DNA of 34,463 nt from Methyloglobulus morosus KoM1 (GTDB lineage Bacteria; Pseudomonadota; Gammaproteobacteria; Methylococcales; Methylomonadaceae), in assembly GCF_000496735.2 (NCBI RefSeq), contig NZ_AYLO01000004.1, forward strand, positions 1 to 34,463, read 5' to 3'. This document shows positions 7,907 through 17,372 of the stretch, piece by piece. The notes beneath the pieces were generated by a model. The model saw only the letters and a list, made by a program, of their open reading frames with translations. It ran no database searches and was not told where the DNA came from. The first letter of the stretch is position 1, and the number at the start of each line of letters is the position of its first letter. Made by a program: the position numbers and the translations under genes.

Positions 7907-8760
7907 TGAACCTGCTCCGGCTTGTCCGCAACAAAGGTATATAAACGCCCAGGTCGACGATCCACCAAAGCAAGTGCCTGACGAACGAATTGGAAGCCCA
8001 ATTCGGTAAAAATAATCCGCGAAATCATTGAAGCGCCTAGCCAATGGCCATAGCGTGCAAGAAAAAATTCAGCCAGTTTATGCCGGGTAAACGGCGTGGA
8101 ATTAATTATCGAATCCCATGGCCCGAGCACGCTGAGTATAGAAAAACCTGCCGCTTTCAGGCTAGACAAATACTCTTTACGCTGAAAGGCATTCTCACCG
8201 CCATACAAATTTTGCAAGGAATGCTTCGCTAAAAACTTGGGTAACTGTGATGCGTCTGAAATGACATGTTCACGAGTCGCGATCAAACGACCACCTGGCT
8301 TTAGCACACGATATAACTCCTTACAAAACTGTTCGAGGTCTCGCGCATGATGCAGCACCTGACGCGCATGGATGACATCGAAAGAAGCATCCGCAAACGG
8401 CAACCTTTCGCCCCATTTTTCGACCACCGTAATTTCCAGTCCTGCCTTGCTTGCCAATTGCCGTATCGCACCCGCCCCCACCAAGTTGCTGGGATCGGGT
8501 TCTAATGCAGTTACCTGCCAGCCGTCCTTCCCTAATGCATAACTGGCGATACCCATACCGGCGCCTACATCCAATACACGTCCAATATTAGCAGGCAGCA
8601 ACTTACGCACCGCGCACCATTCATCGCTTTGCCAGTAACGTTGCGCGGCAGGAAGCGCTGGGCGATCAAAATAACAGGCTCGCACCAACTCCTGTTGCTC
8701 GGGCTGCGCGATCAACCAAGCAACCGCCTCTTCCCAAGAGGTAAATCTCTTAACGTTCAT
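7903..8760 (-). CDS. Class I SAM-dependent methyltransferase
   Basis: A 285-residue Rossmann-fold methyltransferase. Motif [10 protein letters not shown] is at 62-70, the acidic ribose-binding region ALEPD at 85-89, and a post-motif [15 protein letters not shown] matches the Methyltransf_11 group. The context suggests O- or N-methylation of a sugar in the exported glycan, either on the nucleotide sugar or on the lipid-linked unit. The ATG lies inside the last codons of the acyltransferase gene (11-nt overlap), and its own stop overlaps the next start. The acceptor is unknown. Confidence 0.85.
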   Translation of the reverse strand: MNVKRFTSWEEAVAWLIAQPEQQELVRACYFDRPALPAAQRYWQSDEWCAVRKLLPANIGRVLDVGAGMGIASYALGKDGWQVTALEPDPSNLVGAGAIRQLASKAGLEITVVEKWGERLPFADASFDVIHARQVLHHARDLEQFCKELYRVLKPGGRLIATREHVISDASQLPKFLAKHSLQNLYGGENAFQRKEYLSSLKAAGFSILSVLGPWDSIINSTPFTRHKLAEFFLARYGHWLGASMISRIIFTELGFQFVRQALALVDRRPGRLYTFVADKPEQVQ

Positions 8761-9364
8761 TTTCTGGAATCTCGCGAATGATTCGTGCCGGATTACCGGC
8801 CACTATCGTCCAAGGTGGGACATCTTTTGTTACAACAGAATTGGAGCCAACGACCGCCCCTTCTCCCACTCGGACACCTTTTAAAATTGCACTACCAAAC
8901 CCAATCCAGCAATGATTCTCAAGAGTAACTGGTGCATTTGGAGTATCGGTATAAACATCAGGGAATTCACCTAATGCCCAACGTTCAGCAATTACCGCTC
9001 GATTTGTTGCCGAAAGTGGATGAAGGTCACTATCCATCACACAAACGTTATCCGAAATCAGGCAATGTTCGCCAATGAATACGCTGTCAGCGCAATAAAT
9101 TCGTGCTCGCCCAACATAACTGTAATCGCCGATAGTCATCTTGCCGTGTTCATAGACTTCGAGAGTCCCATCTAAAACAACAAAGTCACCCAAAACAATT
9201 TGGCTCTTATTTCTTCCATGATGGAATATTTCTGCACGGTGAGTAACTTTCACACCGCTTCCTACATTGCATAGCTGTCGAACGAAAAATTTTCGATGCA
9301 ACATGACTATGGTTAGTGGATCGAGTAACCATCGTATGACGTTTAATAATTTACGCAAATCCAA
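8750..9364 (-). CDS. Hexapeptide-repeat (left-handed beta-helix) acyltransferase
   Basis: About 204 residues with hexapeptide-repeat turns from about residue 40 to 185. The diagnostic C-terminal block is [17 protein letters not shown], then [20 protein letters not shown], as in maltose/galactoside-type and CatB-like O-acetyltransferases. It likely acetylates a sugar using acetyl-CoA in the cytoplasm. No ATG is present at the expected position: the frame opens with TTG at 9364 or a second TTG at 9358, both just after GGGAAGG and inside the end of the glycosyltransferase gene; the next ATG (9304) would remove 20 residues. The start is therefore uncertain. Confidence 0.83.
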   Translation of the reverse strand: MDLRKLLNVIRWLLDPLTIVMLHRKFFVRQLCNVGSGVKVTHRAEIFHHGRNKSQIVLGDFVVLDGTLEVYEHGKMTIGDYSYVGRARIYCADSVFIGEHCLISDNVCVMDSDLHPLSATNRAVIAERWALGEFPDVYTDTPNAPVTLENHCWIGFGSAILKGVRVGEGAVVGSNSVVTKDVPPWTIVAGNPARIIREIPENER

Positions 9365-10271
9365 TCCTTCCCAGTAGGCGCTTTAACAATGATTTTTCTG
9401 TTCGAAAGAATTTTAACACCGCAATGTAAGCATCTTCATCGCAAACCACATTTGGAAATCTCGATATTTGCGCACCCCATAATGCCTTGACCGATGGTTG
9501 ATCCCTACGAGTTGCGTGAGTAGCGGTCTCATCGTAACCCTCATGTTGAACCAAAGAGTGTTTGGGGAAAACAACATAACCATTTTGAAAGAAAACACTC
9601 GAATACCATCGGATCGCCCAAGAATCGACTTGGCCTTTTGCTTGACGCTTGAGCATACGAAAGTAAGGATATGCGCCATCCAAATTAAACTTTCGTCGCA
9701 TTGCACTATCAGCCTTGAGCTTTTCAAAGCCCGACATACTCGGATCAAAATACTTCCAAGCGCTATCCCAAGTCGCCCAACCCCAAGAGGTTGTAAACGG
9801 CAACATGACGGCATCGGTTTGGGAATGGATTTCCACTGGGAACATATGCGCCGATACCTGCATAACCTTCGGTTCATCCACATAGCGTTCAAGTGCTGCA
9901 TTCAAATAGTTCAGGAACACTGGTGAAACAATAAGGTCGTCCTCAACCACAATCACGCGGCCAAAACGCTCGCATAGTTCAGTTACCCCCTCAATTATCG
10001 AATTTGCCAGCCCCCAGTTTCGATCCCGCTCGATAATCGTTTTGTTCGGGTGCTGCCAGTTGCGCATCAACTGTCGGGTTTCCTCGACTTGTGATGCTTC
10101 CGTATCATTGCGGGCCCCATCGCAGTAAATGAACAGATGACTATTTGAGAATTCAGGATTTTGTGCTAATGACTCAAGTGTCCGACAGGTATGCGCTGGG
10201 CGCTTGAATGCGAATAAAGCAATGGGCGCGAGGGCATTCGTTTTCCGCTGGTTATTCTCTTGATTATCCAT
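9351..10271 (-). CDS. GT-A type glycosyltransferase
   Basis: First gene of the five-gene minus-strand cassette, 306 residues. The N-terminal part has [19 protein letters not shown], and the metal-binding acidic motif is VVEDDL at 108-113. The [17 protein letters not shown] segment is common in bacterial GT-A enzymes distantly related to family 2 and GT13-like enzymes. It probably transfers a sugar onto the lipid-linked intermediate. It ends 14 nt inside the acyltransferase gene. Donor, linkage and exact CAZy family cannot be set from sequence alone. Confidence 0.8.
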   Translation of the reverse strand: MDNQENNQRKTNALAPIALFAFKRPAHTCRTLESLAQNPEFSNSHLFIYCDGARNDTEASQVEETRQLMRNWQHPNKTIIERDRNWGLANSIIEGVTELCERFGRVIVVEDDLIVSPVFLNYLNAALERYVDEPKVMQVSAHMFPVEIHSQTDAVMLPFTTSWGWATWDSAWKYFDPSMSGFEKLKADSAMRRKFNLDGAYPYFRMLKRQAKGQVDSWAIRWYSSVFFQNGYVVFPKHSLVQHEGYDETATHATRRDQPSVKALWGAQISRFPNVVCDEDAYIAVLKFFRTEKSLLKRLLGRIGFA

Positions 10272-10891
10272 TTGTAGCTAATATTGATTGCAAAAGGCCT
10301 TATCCTAATTTCGCCTAAAGGCGGCTGCTCACCTGGTTAAAACGGCTTCACATGAATATGCAGATAAGTGTAGTGAAAAATGACGGCACGACCCTAGTAG
10401 CCGATATTAATCTATCTCAGATAAGATTATAGCTTTACTTGATAAACATTTTTTCTAAATTTCCAACGGTCAGAGTCACCATATTCTAAAACAGTTGAGC
10501 TATAGCTATTCATTGGTGATTTGTAAAAACGGTATTTTCTTCATTTCTCTTCGCCTTGTTACATATTCTTTGCTTAATCTTCCCTTTTCCCAACTTAAAT
10601 GGTTAAGCTTGCTTTAAGAACTAAAGATTAGATTTACAAGAACGGGTTATCGGGCAAATGCCATACATGGCATGGAATTATCGCTGGACAGCTTTCTGAG
10701 AACTGGCGCACATATTTGATCTTCCGACACTACCGTATTTTTTCACTGACTATACTGAGGATTAATCAATTAAGTCCTAACCCAAACCCGCTGTTAAAAA
10801 CCGTTTTTGTGATAGTCAACAGGGTTATTACCAAACTATGAAGCCCTTGCTCTAGCTTGGTCTCGTCCATAGAAATCAGTCGGAGGTAAAA
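10272..10891. other. 620-bp divergent intergenic region
   Basis: AT-rich spacer between the minus-strand glycan cassette and the plus-strand beta-helix gene; it must hold the promoters of both. I see no coding frame I would defend. Small inverted repeats include CGCCTAAAGGCG (10312-10323) and AAAAAC-C-GTTTTT (10796-10808). A strong ribosome binding site (GGAGG, about 10881-10885) precedes the ATG at 10892. I found no convincing JUMPstart/ops element or sigma-54 -24/-12 pair. Confidence 0.5.
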
Positions 10892-13800
10892 ATGAAATTT
10901 TGTTATTCGTTGTTAACTTTAGTAAGTTTGTGTTATTGCACTAATGCAATGGCGGTGACTTACTATGTCGATGCCTTAAACGGCAATGATAGCTGGAGCG
11001 GTACCACATCGTCCATTTCCGGCACCAACGGGCCTTGGCAAAGCATTGCCAAAGTCAACGCCACTCCCCTTCTGCCGGGCGACCAAGTGTTATTTAGTTG
11101 CGGGCAGACGTGGTATGAAACCTTGAAACCCAGCGGTAACGGAACGAGTACCGCAAAGATTTACTTCGGTTCATATCCATCCCAATGCACTAATAAACCT
11201 AAAATAACTGGATTCCGATCAGTTGCTGGCTATAATTGGCGGCAGTACCAAGGAAACATCTGGAAAACCACGCTCCCCCAAAATTTAATAATTAACGGCA
11301 ATTTTTCGGCATCTGTTGCTAATTGGGCCAAATGGCCATCAGATGCAAGCCAAACCTTTGCCACCATTTGCCCTACCTCAGTGGCAGGATGCATGGATTT
11401 TCTGGCGGGCACATCCGCAAGCACAAGCCTCGCCAATAGCAACCCATTCCCGCTTGTAGGCGGAAAAAAATATGCTTTGACGCTGTCCTTTTATGCGGCC
11501 AGCGATACATCAATTAACTTAATTGTACGCGAAAACGGAAATTCTTATCGCACGTTGGGGTTAAACAAAAAAGTTTCCGGCATTGGCCAATGGCAAACCG
11601 TAAATGCTGAGTTCACGGCCACACAAACGCTGCCGAACGCCAGATTGGATATACAAGTCCCTACAACGAAGCGTATCTATATACGGTACGCACAAATCCA
11701 GGAAAGCGGTGTTCAACCAACAGCAAATATGGTTCTTTTTGACAACGATCCAGTCGCAATAGCACATCATCCCAATGTAGGCCATGATCCCGCTCAACCC
11801 GAGTCAGTGTATTTTCGTACGGTTGCGGCATCACCCGTTCTTACGAACGCCAATGGCAGCAAGTTCAGCGCACAAATTGCAGTCCCCGATTTAGAACTGC
11901 CCACTGGGGTCACTATAACTAACGGGATGAAATTTAGGCTGCGTGATGCGGACTGGGAAATCAATGACTTTGCTGTAACCGGAGTGGCCGCAGGCACAAT
12001 TTCATTTGCGCCTAATACGGCATATCCCCTATCGAAGGCAGGCTGGGGCTTTTATTTTTATGATGCACTCTGGATGCTGGATTCTGCGGGGGAATGGTTT
12101 TACGACAGTGCGGCACAAACCCTCTATGTTTGGACACCGACTAATGAAAACCCTGGCAATCGAATTTCTTTTGCTGCAATCGACACGGCTGTCGATTTGC
12201 GCGCCAAGACAAGCTTGACGGTCGATAATTTGGAGATTGACGGCGCTGCAACAGGCATTGATATAGTGAGTTCTTCTAACATCACATTGCAGCACCTCAA
12301 CATTCATAATGTGACTGACTATGCAATTAATGCCCAGAGTTCCAATGTCCCCACTATTGCAAATAACCTCATCGATAGAGTAGGCGTCAACGGGATCAGT
12401 GCCATTAATTCAACTAACGCCCTTATCGACAGCAATGAGCTGGCGGAAATTGGGCAATTTGTAAAAGCGGGCAAAAGTATTTCGATACCACTGAGATCAG
12501 GGGTAAGTATTTTTGGAGGTTTGGGCTCTATTGTTTCGAATAATTCCTTATCAGATATAGGGGGGTACGGTATCAGGAGCCAAAGGGACAACCTCATCGA
12601 AACAAATTTAATCCAACGTTCATGTGCCTTTATAAGCGATTGCAGCGCAATTTACGTCGATCCGGCCTCGCTGAGGACGACAGTCCAAAACAACTTGGTG
12701 CTTGATGTCCTTGGAAATATCGATGGTACACCAGATGGCACCAGCAAATTAGCCAATGGCATTTATCTTGACGACGGGGCGTCGGGCATGTCCGTGACCG
12801 GCAATACTGTCAATGGAACAACAAACGCCATTCACATTCATAATGGAAGTCAAAATACCGTCAGTCAAAATCTGCTTTACGGAAATCAAGATCGGCTGAT
12901 CTGGCAGCAAGAGGATAGGGTGATTAACGGTGGTCTACAGGGGAATATTATTACTGGCAATCAACTTTTTCCAACGACGAATAAAGGTGTCGCTATTCTT
13001 AATAACTCTCTAGTCGGTAATGTTGATAAGTTTGCCTCTTATGACAGTAACCACTATTCGACAATATATTCCCCTGTAATCGTATCAGAATATGGAACCA
13101 GTAGTCTTACTGATTATACATTCCTCGATTGGCAGAAAGCAACAACCTCAACCAATGTGATACGCAATAATGATTTGAACGGTGACAATCCTGCACCAAT
13201 AACCACTTATTCGTTGGGGACAGTTGGACAAAACATTGTGCCTGACGGGGATTTTTCTGCGGGCTTGCAAAGTTGGGCTGTTTGGAACGCAGGGGCTTTG
13301 ACTTCGAGCATCGCGGTTGAAGGGTGTTTGCCAGTTAGTGTCAACTGTGGTCATGTTACTGCTGGTGCATCAACAAGTTTGGTCAATAGCCCAAAGTTCG
13401 CAATTATAAAAGGCAAGACTTACCGGGTGTCTTTCGATATGAAATCGACCTACACCACAGGATTTTTATGGCTGAATGTCCGTTTTGCAGGGCCGACCAA
13501 ATATGGCAGCTTGAAAACAGATTCTACAAGAGTCACGCCCACGGCAGATTGGAAGCGTTACTCCTTTGTTTTCGAGGCATCAGACACAGCTGCCAATCCT
13601 GCTTTGAATGACCAAGGGGCGCGCTTTGACATCAATGAAATTCCGGCAGGGCAACAATTGTGGATTGGAAATCTTGAGATCGCCCCGATGGATCTTGGCA
13701 GTATCGGCCCAATCGTTACCGAAATGCTTGTCAATAAAACTGACATCACTACGACAGCAGACTGCCCAAGCAGGATACAAAATCCAAGCTTGTGTTCAAG

Positions 13801-13996
13801 CTATGTCAACTTCCCTGAAGGGACGGTTGTAACGTGGCCGATGTCGATTCCGCCGCGCTCAGGGCGGATCGTTTTCACCCAGAACCTGACCCTGCTTGAT
13901 ACGGATGGCGATGGAATTGCTAACTCACAAGATAGTTGCGCTACCACTGCCAAAGGTCTTGCAGTAAACTTAAGGGGTTGCAGCTTGCTTGATTAA
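10892..13996 (+). CDS. Secreted right-handed beta-helix protein with two carbohydrate-binding-like modules
   Basis: A 1034-residue exported protein with a signal peptide ending near AMA (residues 19-21), followed by YYVDALNGNDSWSGT, the usual start of secreted beta-helix proteins. Residues about 131-271 and 781-932 are two jelly-roll, CBM_4_9-like modules that resemble each other (N-x-x-x-x-G-x-FSA...W). Between them, residues 440-770 form Asn-rich beta-helix coils. SDCSAIY (582-588) and YLDDGASG (625-632) recur in the neighbouring protein. The C-terminus has a calcium-binding-type segment DTDGDGIANSQDSC (1003-1016). It is probably a glycan lyase, hydrolase or epimerase acting on the exported polymer; the activity is not assignable. 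Confidence 0.8.
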   Translation: MKFCYSLLTLVSLCYCTNAMAVTYYVDALNGNDSWSGTTSSISGTNGPWQSIAKVNATPLLPGDQVLFSCGQTWYETLKPSGNGTSTAKIYFGSYPSQCTNKPKITGFRSVAGYNWRQYQGNIWKTTLPQNLIINGNFSASVANWAKWPSDASQTFATICPTSVAGCMDFLAGTSASTSLANSNPFPLVGGKKYALTLSFYAASDTSINLIVRENGNSYRTLGLNKKVSGIGQWQTVNAEFTATQTLPNARLDIQVPTTKRIYIRYAQIQESGVQPTANMVLFDNDPVAIAHHPNVGHDPAQPESVYFRTVAASPVLTNANGSKFSAQIAVPDLELPTGVTITNGMKFRLRDADWEINDFAVTGVAAGTISFAPNTAYPLSKAGWGFYFYDALWMLDSAGEWFYDSAAQTLYVWTPTNENPGNRISFAAIDTAVDLRAKTSLTVDNLEIDGAATGIDIVSSSNITLQHLNIHNVTDYAINAQSSNVPTIANNLIDRVGVNGISAINSTNALIDSNELAEIGQFVKAGKSISIPLRSGVSIFGGLGSIVSNNSLSDIGGYGIRSQRDNLIETNLIQRSCAFISDCSAIYVDPASLRTTVQNNLVLDVLGNIDGTPDGTSKLANGIYLDDGASGMSVTGNTVNGTTNAIHIHNGSQNTVSQNLLYGNQDRLIWQQEDRVINGGLQGNIITGNQLFPTTNKGVAILNNSLVGNVDKFASYDSNHYSTIYSPVIVSEYGTSSLTDYTFLDWQKATTSTNVIRNNDLNGDNPAPITTYSLGTVGQNIVPDGDFSAGLQSWAVWNAGALTSSIAVEGCLPVSVNCGHVTAGASTSLVNSPKFAIIKGKTYRVSFDMKSTYTTGFLWLNVRFAGPTKYGSLKTDSTRVTPTADWKRYSFVFEASDTAANPALNDQGARFDINEIPAGQQLWIGNLEIAPMDLGSIGPIVTEMLVNKTDITTTADCPSRIQNPSLCSSYVNFPEGTVVTWPMSIPPRSGRIVFTQNLTLLDTDGDGIANSQDSCATTAKGLAVNLRGCSLLD

Positions 13997-14077
13997 ATGC
14001 GCGCCAATGGCAGAAGTGTAGGTTTCGGCATTTGCTTTGTAAATTTTGAGAATCGAAATCCCTTGGCTGAAGCTTAG

Positions 14078-14100
14078 ACCCCAGTGATATTCGCTGGGGT
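14078..14100 (+). terminator. Hairpin between convergent beta-helix genes
   Basis: ACCCCAG (14078-14084) pairs with CTGGGGT (14094-14100) across a 9-nt loop and is followed by TGTTGT, only moderately T-rich. It lies about 80 nt after the stop of the large beta-helix gene and about 95 nt beyond the stop of the convergent one, a sensible place for a terminator. Confidence 0.45.
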
Positions 14101-14193
14101 TGTTGTCTGCACAAGTGTTGCTGCTTGTGGCAAAGCCAATGCGTATCCGCCAAGGTCTTATTTATTTCATAGATTCCAAGACAAGACTCCCAA

Positions 14194-16284
14194 TTATCGG
14201 ATCAACCCGATATCGATTGGCAAGGGTTTAAAGCCAATATCCTTAATAGGCGAATCAGGGCAGGTGGTCATTTTTTTGTCATTGATTGAAACGCAAGGGT
14301 CGGCCACGATGCTGCCGCGTTCAATTTTTTGTTCTGCCCATTGTACCCAAGAGTTCCCCACAATATTCTTATTTGATCCCAATATCTCAAAATTGACTCT
14401 GGGCTTGCCTATAGTTGACCAGACTAAATTGTTCGCGATTATGATGGAGTCGACAGGTACATGATACCGCAGAAATAAGCCGACTGGGTTGGTTGTGACA
14501 ATGACATTGTGTTCGATCCTATTGCCTTCAGGCCATTTTTTATTGTGCATCGGGGATGCCAAATCAGGATATTTTTGTGCCCATACAGGGCTTTTATACG
14601 GCGAGGCCTCCAGTATTTTCTGGTTTTGATTCCAATCATAATCAGCAGATCGGGCATCCAGCCAAATAGCATATTCGTTGGTTTTAATATAATTATTCAC
14701 TATCTTGTTGTCGCGTCCTCCACCAACCTGAATGGACATCAATCCGGCATTTTCTAAAATGTTGCCGTTCACCTCAAAACCGCTGGCGCCGTCATCTAGG
14801 TAAACTCCCCTCGCACCGTCTGGCGATTGATAAACCGCTTGGTTTTTTGCCACATCCACGCTCTTCATGCCATAGCCGATAATATCGTGAATAGAGTTGT
14901 ATCGAATAACATTGCCTCGTGCTGCCCAATCGCGGCCAGAGTATATCGCCCCGCAATCCGAAGCCTGCATACAGAAATGATGGATTTCATTTTTTTCAAT
15001 CAGGTGTTCATTTCCTTTAATTAAGATTGCCGTTCCAGCGCCATATTCCAGTAAATTATGCGTTACTGTGACGCCCACACCATTGATATCAATACCCGGT
15101 GTATAGGTGAGTATTGTTGTGCTCATGTGGTGGATATGATTGTTATGGATTACATGTCCTGAAGCTTGGAGGGTATTTCTATCTCCCCCGGAAACAACCA
15201 CGCCCTGTGCACCGGTATGATGAATGCTGCTGTTGCTTAAAATTACATTTTGACCCTTCTGTATTTCGATACCTTTGCCGCCTATGTTGCTGACTTCCAC
15301 CCTATCCAATGCAACATTCTTGGAGTTTTTCAAGGTGATTGCCGTGCCAGTACTGTACTTAAAACTTATGTTTTTGAATGTTAAATAACTAGCCCCGTCG
15401 ATAAATAAGATATTCGGCAATGATGTCAGCATGAACTCCATGGACGCCATATCCGCAGGGGGTATGACACTAATCTTTTTAGCCGCTGCGTCAAATAACC
15501 ATTCGCCCGGCGCGTTTAATAACGAGGGTAAATTTTGAATGTAAAATCGCCTGCCGCTGATGAGTGGATAGGTGGTTAAATCTGGCAATTTGATGGCATT
15601 GCTGAGTTGATTTACCGAGTCCACGCCTATGTATTGGTCGTACCAATCATTGCCGGCAAATATGTGCACTTGAGCGGCTTTGATGTCGCCAGTCAACGTT
15701 GGCAAAGTTTCCATTACTGAAAATTGGGTTTTTTGGTCTAACGGCGACTTAATATGCGCCCAGTCCTTATCCGGCCAACGGGCTAATTCCAGTTTTTGGT
15801 CATTTACAAATAATTCAAATTTGGGTGTGTTGCCTTTGATGCGACTTGTATCAAAGTAGGCGGTACTGGCAGGGAGTTTTAGCAGCGGACAATCCCAAAA
15901 CGTGGCGTCGCGCTTTTTACAAGTAACGGGCATTCCTGCACTGAGGGTCACTTGAGCGCCCGGCTCGCCTTGCCACAGTATTTCCCTATCAGGCAAACCG
16001 GAATCAATTAAATTTAAATTCAGCGGCTGGTTCAGATAATAAACACCACTAGCTAGATTGACGGTAACCTTATTCTTAAAGGCCTTTGATTTTTTTAACG
16101 TCCTTATCGCTAACTTGGCGCGCTCTAACGTTTTAAATGGGCCATCGGTAAGTTTTACATTGGGCTTTTTTAATGTGCCAGACCATGAATCATTCCCTTT
16201 GGGGTTAACATAATAGTCTGTCGCCATGGCTGCGGGTACAAAACACAAAACTGCTATAATCAAGAAACCGAAAATATATTTCAT
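14194..16284 (-). CDS. Secreted right-handed beta-helix protein, candidate glycan-active enzyme
   Basis: A 696-residue exported protein. The signal peptide ends near AMA, followed by DYYVNPKGNDSWSGT. Residues 155-175 read FELFVNDQKLELARWPDKDW, a segment typical of beta-helix glycoside hydrolases that resemble families GH120 and GH141 (recalled, not searched). Residues about 300-620 form beta-helix coils with SDCGAIY (442-448) and YLDDGASG (495-502), both shared with the 1034-residue neighbour, as is GEWLFDAAAKKISV. It lacks the carbohydrate-binding modules of that neighbour. The ATG at 16284 has AGGGAG nine nt upstream; a TTG one codon earlier also opens the frame. Substrate unknown. Confidence 0.8.
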   Translation of the reverse strand: MKYIFGFLIIAVLCFVPAAMATDYYVNPKGNDSWSGTLKKPNVKLTDGPFKTLERAKLAIRTLKKSKAFKNKVTVNLASGVYYLNQPLNLNLIDSGLPDREILWQGEPGAQVTLSAGMPVTCKKRDATFWDCPLLKLPASTAYFDTSRIKGNTPKFELFVNDQKLELARWPDKDWAHIKSPLDQKTQFSVMETLPTLTGDIKAAQVHIFAGNDWYDQYIGVDSVNQLSNAIKLPDLTTYPLISGRRFYIQNLPSLLNAPGEWLFDAAAKKISVIPPADMASMEFMLTSLPNILFIDGASYLTFKNISFKYSTGTAITLKNSKNVALDRVEVSNIGGKGIEIQKGQNVILSNSSIHHTGAQGVVVSGGDRNTLQASGHVIHNNHIHHMSTTILTYTPGIDINGVGVTVTHNLLEYGAGTAILIKGNEHLIEKNEIHHFCMQASDCGAIYSGRDWAARGNVIRYNSIHDIIGYGMKSVDVAKNQAVYQSPDGARGVYLDDGASGFEVNGNILENAGLMSIQVGGGRDNKIVNNYIKTNEYAIWLDARSADYDWNQNQKILEASPYKSPVWAQKYPDLASPMHNKKWPEGNRIEHNVIVTTNPVGLFLRYHVPVDSIIIANNLVWSTIGKPRVNFEILGSNKNIVGNSWVQWAEQKIERGSIVADPCVSINDKKMTTCPDSPIKDIGFKPLPIDIGLIR

Positions 16285-16308
16285 CAAAATTTCTCCCTAA
16301 CTGGCAGT

Positions 16309-17106
16309 ATGCGCGACATTATGCACCAAAATTCTGGACAGCACCTTAAGGCGATCAATATCCTGGGCTTAAATTTCCCTATTCTCGATTATCAGTATTG
16401 TTTGGGTTTATTCGCGCAATGGGTCGCATTGCGGGAAGCGCATCAAGTGTGCATCGCCAATGTCCATACGGTGGTGACCAGCCTAAGCGATGAGGCGTTT
16501 AAGGACATCAACAATCAGTCGTTAATCACGATGGATGGTTTGCCGCTGGTGTGGTATGCCCGTGCCGTACATGGGGCGACCATTAAAGAACGCGTTTGCG
16601 GCCCAGAGTTGATGTTACGTTGTCTGAATCAAGGCCGCAACCAAGAATGGAAACATTTTTTTCTCGGCGGCAAAGAAGATACGCTAACCGATTTAGTGAG
16701 CGCCATGCAATCACGTTTTCCTGGCGTAGCGATTGTTGGTTGGCATTCCCCGCCTTTTCGACCTTTATCTGTCGAAGAAGATGAACAGTTAGTTGCCTTG
16801 ATTAACCAATGCCGACCCGATTTCTTGTGGGTTGGGTTAGGTGCCCCTAAGCAGGAAAAGTGGATTGCCGCCCATTTGCCTAGAATCAATGTGCCGGTGC
16901 AAGTCGGCGTGGGTGCAGCGTTTGATTTTCATTCCGGACATGTCCGGCGAGCACCTCTGTGGATGCAAAAATATGGGCTTGAGTGGCTATACAGGATGAT
17001 GCAAGACCGACGGCTAATTAAGCGATATTGCTCAACAAATCCGATATTTTTGGCTTTGTTTCTGCGTGATTTTATCGTTGCTAAACTGCTGGGCAATTCA
17101 CCCTAA
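16309..17106 (+). CDS. WecB/TagA/CpsF family glycosyltransferase (GT26)
   Basis: A 265-residue glycosyltransferase of the family that includes WecG (ManNAcA transferase) and TagA (ManNAc transferase). Hallmarks are IANVHTVV (49-56), the putative catalytic Asp in ITMDGLPLVW (Asp76), VGLGAPKQE (175-183) and GVGAAFDFHSG (200-210). The C-terminal RRAPLWMQKYGLEWLYRM and basic tail fit membrane association. It likely adds a sugar at an early step on the undecaprenyl-linked acceptor. ATGs at 16309 and 16321 are both possible and neither has a clear ribosome binding site. It diverges from the beta-helix gene with 24 bp between starts. Confidence 0.9.
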   Translation: MRDIMHQNSGQHLKAINILGLNFPILDYQYCLGLFAQWVALREAHQVCIANVHTVVTSLSDEAFKDINNQSLITMDGLPLVWYARAVHGATIKERVCGPELMLRCLNQGRNQEWKHFFLGGKEDTLTDLVSAMQSRFPGVAIVGWHSPPFRPLSVEEDEQLVALINQCRPDFLWVGLGAPKQEKWIAAHLPRINVPVQVGVGAAFDFHSGHVRRAPLWMQKYGLEWLYRMMQDRRLIKRYCSTNPIFLALFLRDFIVAKLLGNSP

Positions 17107-17372
17107 CTAACCAAAATTATGGTCGTTTGCTCGGCTAATACTGCACCCGAACTAACTTGTTTCCACTGGATAGGATGTCGTTGTCGGGCGGCGCTAAAAA
17201 TTCCTTTCGGTATAATCAGTGCCATTGCGTCTCAGATCAAGCCCAGCCACATGGATGATGTCTAGATAGGGTTCGTCATATCAAAATACTATTGGCAGGC
17301 ATCATGCTTGGCTTGGGTTTCGCTATCAATGTGGCGGTGCTGGTGTTAAGCTTTCCTCGCCAATCGTGAATT
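17107..17372. other. Convergent intergenic region with an orphan TATAAT
   Basis: Between the GT26 stop and the fcl stop. A perfect TATAAT at 17211-17216 has no good -35 partner. Downstream on the plus strand a 21-codon hydrophobic frame starting at the ATG near 17304 reads MLGLGFAINVAVLVLSFPRQ and stops just before fcl. It could be a membrane-protein remnant, a small peptide or chance. No clear terminator is visible. Confidence 0.3.

Noticed and set aside
7969-8044. N-terminal extension of the SDR gene up to 8044
   Set aside because: It would read through the methyltransferase gene in another frame and add a non-homologous leader. The ATG at 7906 begins right at the nucleotide-binding motif.
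10312-10323. CGCCTAAAGGCG hairpin resembling the first IS200 right-end hairpin (750-763)
   Set aside because: Thirteen bases match in opposite orientation, but flanking bases do not and no other IS200 sequence is nearby. A short palindrome can match by chance.
10700-10725. Possible sigma-54 promoter (TGGCGCACATATTTGA)
   Set aside because: The GG to GC spacing and the -12 element do not fit. Other candidates near 26260 and 26387 have 8 rather than 10 bases between GG and GC.
14084-14464. Plus-strand frame of 126 codons between the beta-helix genes
   Set aside because: Most of it lies antisense to the well-supported minus-strand beta-helix gene, and its start falls inside the terminator hairpin.
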